Shown here piece by piece: positions 1 through 12,896 of a stretch of 64,000 nt of DNA; within the stretch, counting starts at the first letter, position 1; each line of letters begins with the position of its first letter. Source of the DNA: Kudoa neothunni (Eukaryota > Cnidaria); NCBI GenBank assembly GCA_964304625.1, contig OZ199840.1:558001-622000 (forward strand), read 5' to 3'. Below the pieces are notes generated by a model. It was not told the origin of the DNA. It made no database searches and was given only the letters and a program-made list of their open reading frames with translations. The position numbers and the translations under genes are program-made.

Positions 1-1041
1 TTAAACGCATGTTATCAATCTTATATTTAGATGGTAAATTAATTATTCGATTACAAAATTTTGATTATGAAGTATGTTTCGCTGATTTTTTTGCGCATAG
101 TTTTATTGGGTACTGTCGGATTAAAAATAAACATCGATTTAAATGTCCGATTTTTGCTTAAATAAATGTCGAAGGCGGAAATTCCCAAATATAAGTTACC
201 ATGCAAATAATCTCTGCCTAATAATAAACATCATAGAAAAGTGTTAGATTCCAAACTATAATAATGAAGCTTAGACTTACGTTAACTCCTAAATTTGAAC
301 TATAGAAGTCATTCCTGAGATTAAGAATCTTTTATCGGAATAATTTAGGAAACATTTAATATGAATTTTTCATAGAGTTTTTTAAATTTTTAATGCAAAG
401 AAAAGAAATTATGGATCTGTCGTCTAGTGATTGAGTGAGGTAATTTTTGCTGATTACACTAGTGTGTGTGTGTGGATTGTACGCAATTTTTAAATATTTA
501 CTTGTTTACTATTTATTTTGTTTTAATTAAAATTTAAATTGATAGTTAAATACAAAATAGATCATTTGTCAATAAATAATTGGTTTTCAACAAAATATTA
601 GGATTGGAAATTTACTGTATGGATTTAATGTAAAAATCACTTGAGCGCCGCGCTTAATCTGAACTTTGAAAAAATAATGTATGAAGTGTCAATTTTCGCG
701 AAACAAAACCACTTTACACTACCAACGAATTTGAAATTATAAGGTTTTGCGATTTCATATCATATAATAAAGATGCCAAGTTCCAAGCGATGGAAAAATA
801 TTTGCCAATAAAATAATAAAATAGCTCGATAATAAAAAGGTCTAAATGACCAGTTCCATTTTTGAGTCTTTTCTTGAAAAATAGAATAGGCAACTTATTA
901 TTCTTAAGCGAAAAATTTTATTATTTCTCGACTATTTCGTAAAGTACAACAAAATATTTATCGGATGTAACACTGCTACTTTTCTTCGAACACAACCAGT
1001 GTGCTACAGCCACTGGATCATGGAATTGTTAAAGTTTTAAA
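1..1041. other. AT-rich gene-free stretch
   Basis: I see no exon with a conserved motif on either strand. There is a short GT run near 460-470. It may hold the promoter of the ORF that begins at 1042, but no clear core element can be singled out against the AT background. Confidence 0.5.
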
Positions 1042-1455
1042 ATGATGCATAGAAGAAATCTAATAACGTCATTCATATATCAGATCGGATTTCAAAATAT
1101 TGGCTACATTGTAACTAATGCCTTGGATATTATTCATTCGACAATCAAACTATGGGAATTCATTAAAACGGAAACCATAATTAATTGGTTTAGGAAGTCA
1201 TTGTTCCTCTCTGAAAATCCACCAAATGATGACTCCGACGATCGATTTAAACATAACATGACTGAACAGATTGAAGGAGAAAAATCACTAGAATTAACAA
1301 ATCCTATTGAAGAAACTCTTGAAAGCAACACAGTCGACATCTCTGATATTTTGACAACGCCATATTTTCCTGATTTTCCTGATTTTGGCAGGATTGATGA
1401 CCACTCCGATTATATTGATAAAGTTATTATATCAAACCAAGAGGAACTATATTAA
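1042..1455 (+). CDS. Uncharacterised 137-residue single-exon ORF
   Basis: I do not recognise this protein. It opens with two Met codons, and the first was taken as the start. The first ~50 residues are hydrophobic and basic (ITSFIYQIGFQNIGYIV, then KLWEFIKTETIINWFRKS), which could be a membrane-associated helix or a weak signal anchor. The rest is acidic and polar, with a repeated PDFPDFG stretch near residue 112 and a C-terminus rich in Asp, Glu and Ser. The length stands out in an AT-rich region where random ORFs rarely pass 90 codons, and the base composition is higher in G+C than the flanks. Most genes here carry several introns, so an intronless ORF is unusual. It could be the last exon of a larger gene, a recent retrocopy or a lineage-specific gene. 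Confidence 0.45.
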   Translation: MMHRRNLITSFIYQIGFQNIGYIVTNALDIIHSTIKLWEFIKTETIINWFRKSLFLSENPPNDDSDDRFKHNMTEQIEGEKSLELTNPIEETLESNTVDISDILTTPYFPDFPDFGRIDDHSDYIDKVIISNQEELY

Positions 1456-2097
1456 ATGACAAAATTTATAAAACTCTTTCTAAATAAAATTTTGTCAATG
1501 CTTGACAATCTAAACCGAACTTGAAATGGCTGACTCAATATTTAAACATTTTTTTTCAGAATAAAAAATATAGAACGTTATCTTAATAAGAAAAAGTTTA
1601 CGAGTTAATTTATGTTTCAAATTAATTTATTAATTATAAAATCGGTGGGAAACTGTTATTTTTGGCCGAAAGCACTCGCCATTCGAATGTGTCCAGCGCA
1701 AAAATGAATACAACGCAGTGGTTTTCATCTCCCCAATTTCTGCGTTACATCCATAAACTACTGTATTTAACCTATTGAATAAGTTGAATCGCATTTTATT
1801 GAGTAAACTTACGGATCTTGTTAATTATTTTTGGATATTTAATGAGTTTCATTCATATTTATAGTAGTTAAGTCTATAAGAATAGCAACTAGTAAAAAAT
1901 TAGTATATTAATCAGTTATATTTAATATTAATGAATTTGTTACTAAATTTGAAGAATTTACAAAGAAATTTAATAAACAACTTTATAGAATAAAATTTTC
2001 ATGATATAAACTTAGAATATTAGGAAGTTTTGATGAGTATCAGCTAAAAAGGACCAAAATATGTAATAAGGTGTTGGTATCGAGGCAGCCCCAATAA
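1456..2097. other. AT-rich gene-free stretch
   Basis: No gene is supported here. A slightly GC-richer patch at about 1650-1760 carries no recognisable motif. The stretch ends at the left boundary of a TTAA-type element. Confidence 0.45.
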
Positions 2098-3614
2098 CCC
2101 TGCAAGCAGCTCCGAATTGACAATACACCTGGCGTCTTTGAGGTCGAAAAAGACCCCGAGACAAAATTCCATAAAATCAACAAATTTCAATCCCTATAAT
2201 ATTTTAATTAATCGTATAACATTTTTAATATTTATTAACGTTAATTTTATGTTAAAATATGCAAAACAATATGTTATATGACTAATTGTTCGATGATTTT
2301 TTCAATCCTTGCAGTGAACGTCGTTATTAATTTTCTTTAATGTAATATTCTTGTTAACAAATGTCATATGAAACGTAGAAAGTTATTAATGGTAGAGATT
2401 ATAATAAAAATTATTTTTTTCCACTTTATAAGTAACATATGGAATTTTTATTTCTATATTTATTTTTGTTTATCGCTATTTTTGCGATTTTATAGAATAA
2501 AAACTTTTTTTTAAAGTGAAATTCTTCGAAAAATGGTCGTTATGTTTAACCACATCATCTATCTTTAGGAGAGTAATTTTTAATATGTCGAAGAAAACAG
2601 AAAATAATCAATTAATGGATTTTTCTATCCAATGCTGTTAGCGCATCGTAGGCAAACTTTAATATGTGTGCTACAAGGCACATATGTTATCTTTTTATCT
2701 CCTTTCCGTCCATGCATCAAAATCGTCTAAGTAGAGGGAGTCTTTGATTTTTGTATATTCCTTCAGTGGTATAACTTATCTAAAAACCTCAGCAACGTTT
2801 ATCAAGCATCCAAAAACTTCCTGGAGATTCAGTCTTCATTTTAAACATTGGCATATATATCAGTATGCTAAGTTACGCACGAAAATCATTCAAATCGGAA
2901 TCTTCATGAGAAGATCATAGCGATAACGACCATATTTATTGGCCATGCGGATAATTGTAGATAACATATGACCAGTAAGGAATAAGTTAAAATAATCTTG
3001 AACGGTTTTTATTGTTGACGAGTGTAGGCAGTTAAACACGGATATGGATCCAAAATGTTTTAATTTCGTACCTGTTTTTCTAGGAGAGATCTCGTTACAT
3101 ATGTTATTTTTGTGAGTTAGAAGGTTTGTTAATATAGTGCCAAACTCGTTAGATTCCGATGAAAATTGTTGATTCTAGATTAATTATTCAATTTTACTTA
3201 TGATGGAAGAGCTTTCAGTGTAATCATCTTAGCTAGCCATTATAATTCACAATTAAAAGTTGTCACAAGTTTTTCAACGTTTACACACGCAAATTAGCGG
3301 AATTATGCCGTTATTTTTCCTTATAAAAATCTATACTCCAAATAAACTTATTTCTACAAATAAATTATTACATAATTTGTACGGAAAAACGTCTGGGGTC
3401 TTTTTCGACCACAAAGGTGCCAGGTGTAAGTATTTGAGAAATAACCTATTCCTTCTGTTAAATGAAAAAAAATTATTGTGCCTTCCAATACAATCTATTA
3501 TTATAGAAGAATAGATAGGGTATCTAGAAAATTAGAGTAAGCTATGAGGGAGAAAATAACTGATTAAACCACCACTGGGGTCGAAAACGAAACGACCCCA
3601 AGACGCTCGGAGGG
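2098..3614. mobile_element. piggyBac-like element, internally decayed
   Basis: The right end reads ...CTCGGAGGG followed by TTAA (3615-3618). The left end begins CCCTGCAAGC after ATAA (2094-2097), probably a mutated TTAA. Next to both ends is a subterminal palindrome of the GGTCG-spacer-CGACC type (left about 2137-2157, right about 3578-3600), preceded by GCGTCTT in both inward-facing directions. TTAA targets and CCC-starting inverted ends are typical of the piggyBac superfamily. A third copy of the palindromic motif lies inside (about 3398-3430), so a second end may be nested. I see no intact transposase, and the 84-codon ORF at 3260-3514 resembles nothing I know. Confidence 0.5.
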
Positions 3615-4457
3615 TTAAACCAAATAGTCTTAATAATTATGCGCATGTATGCACTCGTTGGGATTTGTTACGTTATTTATAAATAATTTTAAGCTCTCCA
3701 TCTATCAAAGTGAGCGAAATACAAGAGTAAAAATTTCACTATCTATTGAAGTTAAAATCAGCGCCATTTTTTCTGTTTGCACATATCGTTACAAAGAGTC
3801 ACTTTATCAATGAATAAGAAAGTTTATTTTTTATGGATTTTTGTATAAAATCTCATCTGATTTTAGTTGCATAGAAGTGTATCTTGCGAGAACAAATAAA
3901 TAATCAGATAAACGGTTGAATATATGGTAGCTATGAGGATCTATTATTCCGTCCTTCATCAGGTCCACTAACCTAAATGCAGACTTAATTATTTCATTTA
4001 TAATTAAATCGAATAATAAAATAAAAAAGGTCTATATTTTCCCTTTAATTAAGTTTCCACATCAAAATTGCTTAATATTTGTACAGATATTTACATTTTT
4101 ATGTCGATATACGAATGGAATACGAAACTTATATCAAAATTAATTTCGAATAGAGAGGTTTGATTTAAGTTTAAAATTTAGCGATTATTGAGTTGACTAT
4201 AAATTTTGATTTCATTTTTTTAATTTCTTTAGACCATATTTTGAAATTCAATAGGTTCATTGATTCGAACGAAAGTCAGTATGAAACAATTATTTTAATG
4301 ATAAAAAATGGGATTATTTAAAAATTACGTAAAATTAACCATTAATATACTGTTCTGGGGTCACATTCAAATGTTTACAACTTCCATTTTATCTTACTAA
4401 TAATTAAAAGGCAATGATAAAATGTATTTTTATTTAATCATATTGTAAAATATACAT

Positions 4458-4590
4458 TAACGGTGGGTCCCCTATTAAGTTTAATAACCATAAGACTCAA
4501 TAATAGAAGAAATATGACTTACGATCTTTCCGTGCGTCTACAGACACTTCTAGCTATGTGGATTTCACACACTTGTTTGGGACCACCCTA
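4458..4590. repeat. Short inverted-repeat element (MITE-like)
   Basis: TTAACGGTGGGTCCC on the left is mirrored by GGGACCACCCTAAA on the right, about 130 bp apart. The ends and the TTAA context fit a very short piggyBac-type MITE. The inverted copies differ at two or three positions, so it is old. No coding content. Confidence 0.35.
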
Positions 4591-7494
4591 AAAATGTTTA
4601 TAATTAGTTCATAGTTACTGAATATTTTTAATTCAAAATAATTATACAGGAAGAATGAAGTTTGATAAAGGGGTTAATTGGGATTGCATGTCATCAATAG
4701 ACTGTTCCAATAAAGAAAGATGTTTTTGGTAGCGTGACACCGTTCCGATTTCGTCTACCATCGAAAAATCAACCTTCGCTTAAGCTTAATGAGTTAAATA
4801 AGATCAGAACCTATAAGTTTTTTCGATAATGATGAATTAGGAGCTGCAACGCTAGTGGCGATATCGTGAAGAAGACGCTGAGTCTAATGAGATAATCATC
4901 CAAAGTTTATTCTATTAATTTTAAATAAAAATATTTTAAATACTTCGATTAACGTCTGATGGTTGGTATGGAAAAAAGATAGTTTTGTAGCAGCATATAG
5001 TTCAATCAAGCTGGATCTTACGTTACTGGAAATAGTAATTTCAGTAAATTATCACTAACCACAAACGTACCCAAGATGTGAAGAGGTCTCGTCGATATTT
5101 CCTAGTGCTTCAAAGATAGGATCATTTTTTGGCCGGCTCTCACCTGTATACAACGAGGAATCCCCTGTAATCAATTGAGTTACACCTCAAATTGAATCTA
5201 ACCTAGTTATACCTTGGTCACCTTTTTTTGTGTATATTTTTGGGGAATTTTTATTACAAATCCTTAAATATTATCACTCATACCGACTCACTTCCAATCT
5301 AGAACTACATACGTTCGATACACTTGATAATATATTATGTTGCGAGCTTGTATGTATTTGACGACATTCCTTGTGTTGGAAAACATGAATACTCTAAACG
5401 TTCCCATGGATTACCTGTTCATATCTTATCCTATTAATTGTCTTGGAATTATCTTTAAATTAATGCTTCACTCATGTCTCTCGAGATGTCGAATATATCC
5501 CCTGAAGCTACGTACTCATCCTCACAAATTTAAAAATAATTAACTCCACAGAAAATACTAAATAAAGGAAAATTTTTAAATATAAGCAATTGTCTGTAAC
5601 TAGTTAGGATCTCCCAGGAGATTAACTCACGAAATAATGTACTAATACTTCGAGCCAAAGGTGTACAATTTACGGCGAACACCAAAATATATTATTCAAG
5701 CCGAAATTTTCAATGAAAATAACGAATATTATAGTACTCAACCTTTCAGTTAATTACCTCATCGGTTATTCATATTCGGAATTTGACAATAATATTGCTA
5801 TGCAGATGCCGGGGAAAATTAATTTCTGAAAAATTACTTAAATATATATCTTAATAACAATTGACTAATTGATTGCAATAATGGATTTTAACATACAACT
5901 AATTAATATTACGTAATCGTTTTTGAAAAATGCACAAATTTTAGTCTTTTTGATCATCCGATAATCAAGGAATAATTATAATTCGTTATTTTATTTCTCT
6001 AGCAGTTTCTCGATAATAATTTAAATCTTACATGTCCTTAATGAAACGTCTAATAAACTCATGTGGTTTATGTGATCCCATTTGATTAGCTTAAAGCCAG
6101 GTTGGACGACTATCAAAGTTTGTCTTCTCTTTTGAAATCTCATTATATACTTCTCAATTTTGTGTAATATTATTTTAAAAATAATATTGGAGGCAACTTT
6201 TCGAAATATTAATATTATACATAATTTTTTCGACGATTTAAAACAAACTATGATTCCTCATAACATACTGGGAATTGTATATTAGATATTTTTAGAAAAA
6301 AATCGATGGATCCCGACTTATTGACTTATTGTAAAGAACCAACAATAAAAATGATGCTAGAGTAAAATACATGAATTATATTTTTTTGGATGAGATAAAT
6401 TAAAATTATTTGATTCGTTTTTTCGATTTCAGATAGTCTAATTTTATTTGAGGATTTAATATATTATGCACTTTTTAATATTATTACATAAAATAATAAA
6501 GTGAAAAATTATAAAAAATGTATATCTTTTTTTTCCAATTGGATCCATAGAAATATTAGCGATAAATTGTTCATCGATGATAATACACTAAAAGTACCTA
6601 TGAATAAATGAATAATGCGTATTGTAAAATAAGATATGAATAATATATATGATTTTTATAAGACGTCAAATAAGAGAGAAATAACCCAAAAAATTATAAT
6701 TAGGAATCGTGGTTTTCGATTAAAATTGATTTTATTGGTCAAATTTTTAAAAAAGTTTTGACGTTTATTTCCCGTGAAAGTCCGAAATCTTCCGAATAAC
6801 TTGAAATAGATAGTAACCGGAGAGAAATGGATTGTTTTCTGTTGAATAGATCGACATAGTGAAGGTGGAAAATGAATTAGTCTCTAAATATTGCAAAGTG
6901 AAATTAATTCTACAAAAAATAGAATTTACAAATAGACATACTTCAATAAACAAGCGTTGCTAGACACTTCTTTTCCAGTTATTTTTTTAGAGACCGAAAA
7001 AATGACCATATGGAGAAAACATTGGTTTTCTGTTATTATCCACGACGTTGTTTCGTTATCGCTATTTAACAAGATAAGTTTTTGTGGGGATCTGGTTCCA
7101 ATTTGTTTTTAATTTAACCCTCTAAAAACATTGGGGTCAATATAACCTCAGAGTTTTATTTGATAAAATAGATTAATAAATCTTTATAATCACAATGGTG
7201 AAGTATTAAAAAGTCCTAAAGATGGAATTTCGAGTAAAACGAAACTAAGATATTATTTTAAGTAATCAGAAAAATTTTTTGCATCATCAATAATTGACTC
7301 TTTCGGTCATATCGGTTGCCGACCCCTGCCCTGTGCATATTTGATTTGTTAGAGACTGTTGTATTTAATAATTTATTGCTATTAAAAGCTAAACTGTGGA
7401 TCAAAAATAATTAAATATAATCAAAACTAAATAATATTTAGTATGAAAATGACCACATTCAATTGTTTATAGAGAGTGGTTATTGACACGGAGC

Positions 7495-7532
7495 ATATAT
7501 CCATATATATATATATATATATATGGATATAT
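7495..7532. repeat. TA-repeat palindrome
   Basis: A (TA)n tract is bounded by ATATATCC on one side and GGATATAT on the other, so the whole 38-bp block is a perfect palindrome that could form a cruciform. Simple (TA)n tracts also occur near 12360, 14640, 39455, 47590, 50837 and 62577. Confidence 0.7.
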
Positions 7533-8657
7533 AGTTTGGACTGTATATAATTATTGTTTGTCCGCAGTTTCGCTCTTAATAGGAATAAATAATTCAATGC
7601 AGCCGATTCTGAAAAAAAACTTTAAAGTCCAACAATAAATAAAAGTTTCCCATTAAAATTACAATTAGTTCGGGTATCAATCCTCCATTTTTAAATTTAA
7701 TTAGTGTAATATTTGTTGAATATTAAATGATAGGAATGACTTGCTTTCGTGCAAAAAATTATTTTTTTAATTAAATTTATACAATTAACCAACTAATGCA
7801 GGTATAAAATATTAAAAAAATTGTTTGCCGACATGAAATTAATAATAGGCGATTGCTAAGGATGAAATATGACAATCGATGAGAATCATAGTTGTCCCAC
7901 TCATATTTTATGCTACAAAAAGCGTGTCTTACTCGATCAATTTTATGGTATGGCCTGTTGAAATAACCACTAGAGGCTGTCAATTATTTCAGTAATAGAT
8001 TACAACAATTTTTTTTAATATCAAATAAAGTTCCGAAATAAACCTACTGATTGCGAAAAACCGATAAATACAACAAATAAGAATAAAAACAATCAACAGG
8101 GTCAGTTTGTATCAGACGTTGATTCGGATTACGGCCATTATTCTAGAGTTTAACCGATTTCAATTTTAAAATTTTTAGGATTCACTTAATAACAAAAATA
8201 ATGGCGGGAAAATCCGAATTTAAAATTTTTCCCCACCAGAATAAATTTCTGGGGATTTTGCTAGCGAGTAGTAGTAATTCTTAACTTCGAAAAATGAGAT
8301 AACTTCAAAATTCAAGATATAATTAAATTTGGTAAATATTTAATAAGTGAACTAAAGTAAAGATAGGTATTTAATAACTATCTAAATTGTCCGATTTCAT
8401 AATATTTCATAATACCAATTAAAATCTTACTCTTATTCGCGGGCACACAATATAAACAAGAAAGTCATAAATCAAATTTGATCTAATTCCTTTTGCAATT
8501 AACTGACAAATAAACTTTAATATTAAAAAGTTAAATCAAAAGCAAATAAAAACATTATATTGGTAAAGCAAGGCTGAGGAACAACAAATTTTAAACAAAA
8601 TCAATATTACAATCTATAAGACGTGTGTTTCCATTACAGGAATTCACGTTAACATCC

Positions 8658-10530
8658 TTAGGAATTGTAGCCGTACAATGATGCGATCGAGGTACCAAAG
8701 TCAGCTACAATAAATCCTAATTCATTATCACCGTGAGAAGGAGATGTTTGAATAGCCCAATTGAGGATAAGTTCTTTGTAACCCTACCAACAAAGTGTTA
8801 TTCAATTATTCCTCGAAAAAAATATGAAAATAAATAGGTTAATAAAAAATCTAGTTCATTACAGCCCCTGGGTCACACTTTGACGGATCTTTTGGGTTGA
8901 TAATTTTTTGATCAACAATCACACTGAACCGAATAAGAATGAGGGATGAGCTGGATTTTTCAACTTTTTTCATCGTGACAATCTAAATTATCACGTATGT
9001 TAGCACGCTTGCATTAAAAGTAGGCCCAACCACATACATCTGTATCATAGATATCCAGAATCACCGGTAAAACTTTACAGTTATCAAAAAAATCTTTCGA
9101 TGAAATAACCAGTTGATAACATTCGGGAGTGGTCCATTTTTTTACCAATTCCATGTCACGTTGAGTAACTATAGCCTAGAATAACCGAAAAAATTTAAAA
9201 ATAAAACAACCTAAAATCTTAGTTGTAGAAAATTACATCAATCAACCCGGGTATAACGGTATTTTCCCAGTTGTACAGGAATAACTCTTTGTTGAAATTA
9301 GGATTGAAAAGATAGATACTTTTATAGGTATCAGTGGAATCTTTGTTAACGAAACAATTCTCTATTGAATATTGTTTAACTTGTAATTAATTGCATGATA
9401 AAGCGCGTTTAAACGTACGTAAAAATTGAGTGGTTGAATTGACCGAGTCGGCGACTACGCAATAAAGTGAATTGTCAGAATTCCGAAGGAAAAATTTAAT
9501 ACGATTAACCCCTGTAGAACAAATGAGAATCACATCCAACCACATCCAAAATTACAGCTGATATTTAACAAATAATCATTGATCAAATAGTCTATGCCCC
9601 TTCGATGTTTGTGTACAATAGAAGTTCGTTCATCCCTATAGATTTTAAAATTTGGTTGTTTTCGCCGCTACACATGTTAACCATTCAATAATAATTATAC
9701 GGTATAACTATTTTGTGTTCAATTTCTTCGGTGAATAGTCGTAATTTTTCAGAACCTAAAAAATCATCAGAATGCATATACACGATAAAATCTCAATTAG
9801 GTTGAACACTCACATCCAGCTGTGTAGGCAGAAGGCGCATTGCGAAGAAAAAATCCAGCAGCCTCCTCATAAAACCTATCACCAGCCTTGTAGATTTTAC
9901 TGTCAGGGCTGATCGACGGTAATTTAGTTCTAACGTTCTGATCATAAACTTTATTGATTCTATCAAACGATTCTCCCACAAATTTATATTTTGATTTCAA
10001 ATTATCCATATGATCATTGCATTTGGTTATCTTTAACATTAATTGTAATCAACATAGTTGGTTATATACACTCAAAAAATTGATTACATATTTGTTGGTG
10101 ATTGAGTATAATTTGGAGGCGGATTTGGTCGACTCATCAACATACCTATTCTTTATAGTTTATAGAAGGTGTGAACATACAGAAAATTCAATTTCACCAG
10201 CGTATTGGAAAATAAACGTAAATTCTTTTTTAAGTTTTTAAATTGAGAACTTTTGTGGATATTCTGGAAATTTTTCTAACTCAAATCAACACATAAAAAC
10301 ACTAGAATAGTGTAAATCAATTCACATCTTCTTTTGCAGTTTCTTCATCGACGCGGCGTTTAAAATTAGTAAAAAAATCGTCGTTGGATGTATTTGTGTT
10401 GGATAAATTCCTGCTCTATAATGAAGGTTGATGTTATTAGTTGCAGAAACCATTATATTGGATTTTTTACTCTCCTTAAACGGTTTCTCAAAACAGTCGA
10501 CCTACAAACTCCAAACGAGGCCCTAAACAT
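8658..10530 (-). CDS. TIMM44: TIM44, mitochondrial import motor subunit
   Basis: TIM44 tethers mtHsp70 to the TIM23 channel on the matrix face of the inner membrane. Twelve short exons can be joined in consistent phase to about 440 residues, the usual family length. The start at 10530 (MFRASFGVCRSTVLRNRLRR) is a textbook Arg-rich presequence. It is followed by the FFTNFKRRVDEE segment matching the family's FF..FV..IKQE region. A helical middle part contains SIVHKHRRGIDYLINDYLL and VNRIKFFLRNSDNS, matching the VVLHKD...W.DFK / VFNRFFEMK region. The C-terminal Tim44 domain reads FNPNFNKELFLYNWENTVIP, ELVKKWTTPECYQLVI, LPVILDIYDTDIVTM and LILNWAIQTSP. All introns but one are about 35-65 nt, and the last acceptor pair gives a clean stop at 8658-8660. 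I see no break in this gene. The sequence is divergent but complete, so assignment is firm. Confidence 0.9.
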
Positions 10531-10957
10531 CTTTCGCAAGAATTACTCGATGCGCATGTGTACGCCAGAAGCGTGACCTTAATCCTATTAATCGAATAAC
10601 CTTTAAAAATGAAAATAATTATTATAATAATGAATAGTTTGATTCAATTAAAATAATAATTAGATGAAGAAGTTTAAATAATTTATCTCAACATTCAAAT
10701 TGTTAATTTATTGTTTTGGATATGCGTTACGTAATCATATTTGAAAATTTTTAAGATTCGCGAACAACCGGCCACACATCTGATTCCTTATTTTGAGGTA
10801 TTACAAATGTATTTGTTAAATTTTTAAATTAGAATACTAAAACCTCGTACTAAGCGAAAACGAATTTTAAAAATCTTATGCTGATTTAACTGCATTCTTT
10901 AACTTGAAAAGTCGGGACACATAATCCTATTCACATTAACGGAGGAATTAATGATAA
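10531..10957. other. Upstream region of TIM44
   Basis: AT-rich DNA between the TIM44 start codon and a TTAA element. It must contain the TIM44 promoter, but no motif stands out. Confidence 0.4.
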
Positions 10958-10961
10958 TTAA

Positions 10962-12092
10962 CCCTGTGACGATCATGAAAACCACTTACCCCAGCGATCC
11001 AGTGATCCAGTGATCCAACGATCCAACGATCATTTGGGGTCGAATCGACCCCACATTTTTATTTTCGTTTTCTTTATTAAAAATTATTTTGTTTCGGTCT
11101 ACAAAATATGTAAGAAATCTATCGAGGAAGTTTTGAATAAATTAAAGATTACTAACCAATTAATCTTCGATAATCCGTTAATGCATGGATTCAGACAACT
11201 TCGCGACCATATCGTTAATATTACATAGTATTTCATACTGGGGAAACGGCGGCTACATTGTGAAACGAGATTCATCTACACAAACTAATTTAATGCTGCT
11301 AGTTATTACAATTTTAACGAAATTTTACTAACATAAAAAGTAGCTTTATGACATTGTGCATTTAAAATAATAACACTAACTGTGTTATACATAATTTCTC
11401 TTGGATCAATTTTTTTAATTTTTTAAATTGTTGATCACCGAATGCAACATCTAGCTGAATTGTCACCGCAAAAATAAAAACAATCAAACACTTATTTTAC
11501 TCTCAACGTCATGTATATTGTTGAGCGTGGAGGAGAGTTCAAAAAATATTTTCAGCGCTTGTTCCTGATGTGGATCTTTTTTTAAGATTCTAAACTAACC
11601 CACATTCGCTAATAAATGAATTAGCATATATGTCAAAATCGTCGTCATCAGTTTCTTGAGAGATCCTCAATTATAATATCCTCATATTCACTACCAGAGG
11701 ATTAATCGTTATGGAATAAGAAATTTAATTCGGAATCCACAGATATTATCCGAATGCTAAATTAGTATTGAAGCAAAAAAATTATTTCATATTATCTAGT
11801 GCTATCGATCGCCGAAACTATGCACAAGCAATGTTCGATTAGGTTGCGTATGATTATTTCAAGGATTAATTTTGATTTTCCTTAGAATTCTGTCGGTAAA
11901 TTTTTTTAATATCTCACTTAACAAATTTAATGAAATTTAGGTACAGAATGATGGAATAAAAAGATGAGGTCGAATGCGCCCCAATCATATAGAAGAATAT
12001 ATTTATAAGGAATAGCTTGAATTCTAGAATATTGGAACTAAGGGAGAAAAAGTTATACGTTATTCAGTTATACTATCAGTATCGTGAGAGGG
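10962..12092 (-). mobile_element. piggyBac-like element with perfect TTAA duplication
   Basis: The element is flanked by TTAA on both sides (10958-10961 and 12093-12096). Its ends are inverted copies, CCCTGTGACGAT and CCCTCTCACGAT. Inside the left end there are four to five copies of a 9-bp repeat (CGATCCAGT/CGATCCAAC, 10995-11031), then the palindrome GGGGTCGAATCGACCCC. The right end has a decayed version near 11968. The minus strand at 11600-11710 reads SGSEYEDI-type acidic serine-rich sequence, like the N-terminal region of piggyBac transposases, but no catalytic domain is visible. It is therefore an internally deleted, probably non-autonomous copy. Confidence 0.65.
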
Positions 12093-12100
12093 TTAAAATA

Positions 12101-12896
12101 GGCACCGGCTATTGCAGCGGATGGATATATCTACTAAAATAACACTTATACAAAACTTCTAATTTCAAAAATGCATATAACAATAAATGAACTATTATTA
12201 TATAATTTTTTAAAAGAGAATGAGTTAATAGACTATAGTGTTATGCATTTCATAGGCGCTTTGAATAAGGTTTTAATTTTTCTTTTGGGATTTCTTGTAA
12301 TTGTAGTGCATTGTGACTAGATTTAGCATTTTTATTAGATGAAAATTTATCCTGTATAAATATAAATATATATATATATATATATTCGCTGGCAAGAAAT
12401 ATCTTTATTAAAGTAAATGAAATAATAATGTTTCACATGATCGACATTAATGCTAAAAGTATAAATGGTGGTCTTCATCGATAAAACCCATAATAAAAAT
12501 CATAACAACCAAATTAATATAAAATTAAATATTTAAATGGAAATTAAATCGTTAAGTAATTTGTTTCAATTATTGCTGCAAACAAACCACATTAACACAA
12601 GCTCACATATTCTTAATTAACGTAGGGGGTATATCGATACTTTTTGTTAAATAAAATCAACACAACAAGATTTGAAAATCACTTACACATTAACTTCAAT
12701 ATGAATTTATTGAAGAAAAATAATAAAAAATGTTCGTATATTTGGCCGATTTAGAGGTAAAAAGTAAATTAACTTATTTTCTTCTGAAAACTCATATGGT
12801 AATAGTTAATTAATGGTTATATGCGATGTTTACACTAAAAATTTAATGTAAACGTTATTTTAGGAGATATACCCTTCCGTTGCAATAGCCACTGCC
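12101..12896. mobile_element. 796-bp element with ~43-bp terminal inverted repeats
   Basis: GGCACCGGCTATTGCAGCGG at the left is mirrored by a copy ending at 12896, and the similarity continues through TATATCTNCTAAAATAAC, about 43 bp with roughly 80-85% identity. The interior is AT-rich, has a (TA)n tract near 12365 and no transposase. I see no target duplication, so the superfamily stays open. It lies 4 bp beyond the TTAA of the preceding piggyBac-like element. Confidence 0.6.

Larger units (their letters stand above)
3619..8657. other. 5 kb AT-rich intergenic region
   Basis: I found no exon series with protein-like sequence. The 68-codon plus-strand ORF at 5337-5543 and the minus-strand ORFs at 6765-6953 and 7777-7983 have no recognisable motif and look like chance. 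Structures that are visible are a small inverted repeat at about 4458-4590, an AT palindrome at 7495-7532, and single unpaired ends of TTAA elements (GGGG before TTAA at about 4674, and TTAA followed by CCCTCTAAAAAC at about 7121). Confidence 0.5.

Noticed and set aside
9760-9830. A 22-nt intron in TIM44
   Set aside because: Splicing to the TTTTTTAG a little downstream gives a ~60-nt intron with correct phase and joins AGC to SEKLRLF, agreeing with the other TIM44 introns.
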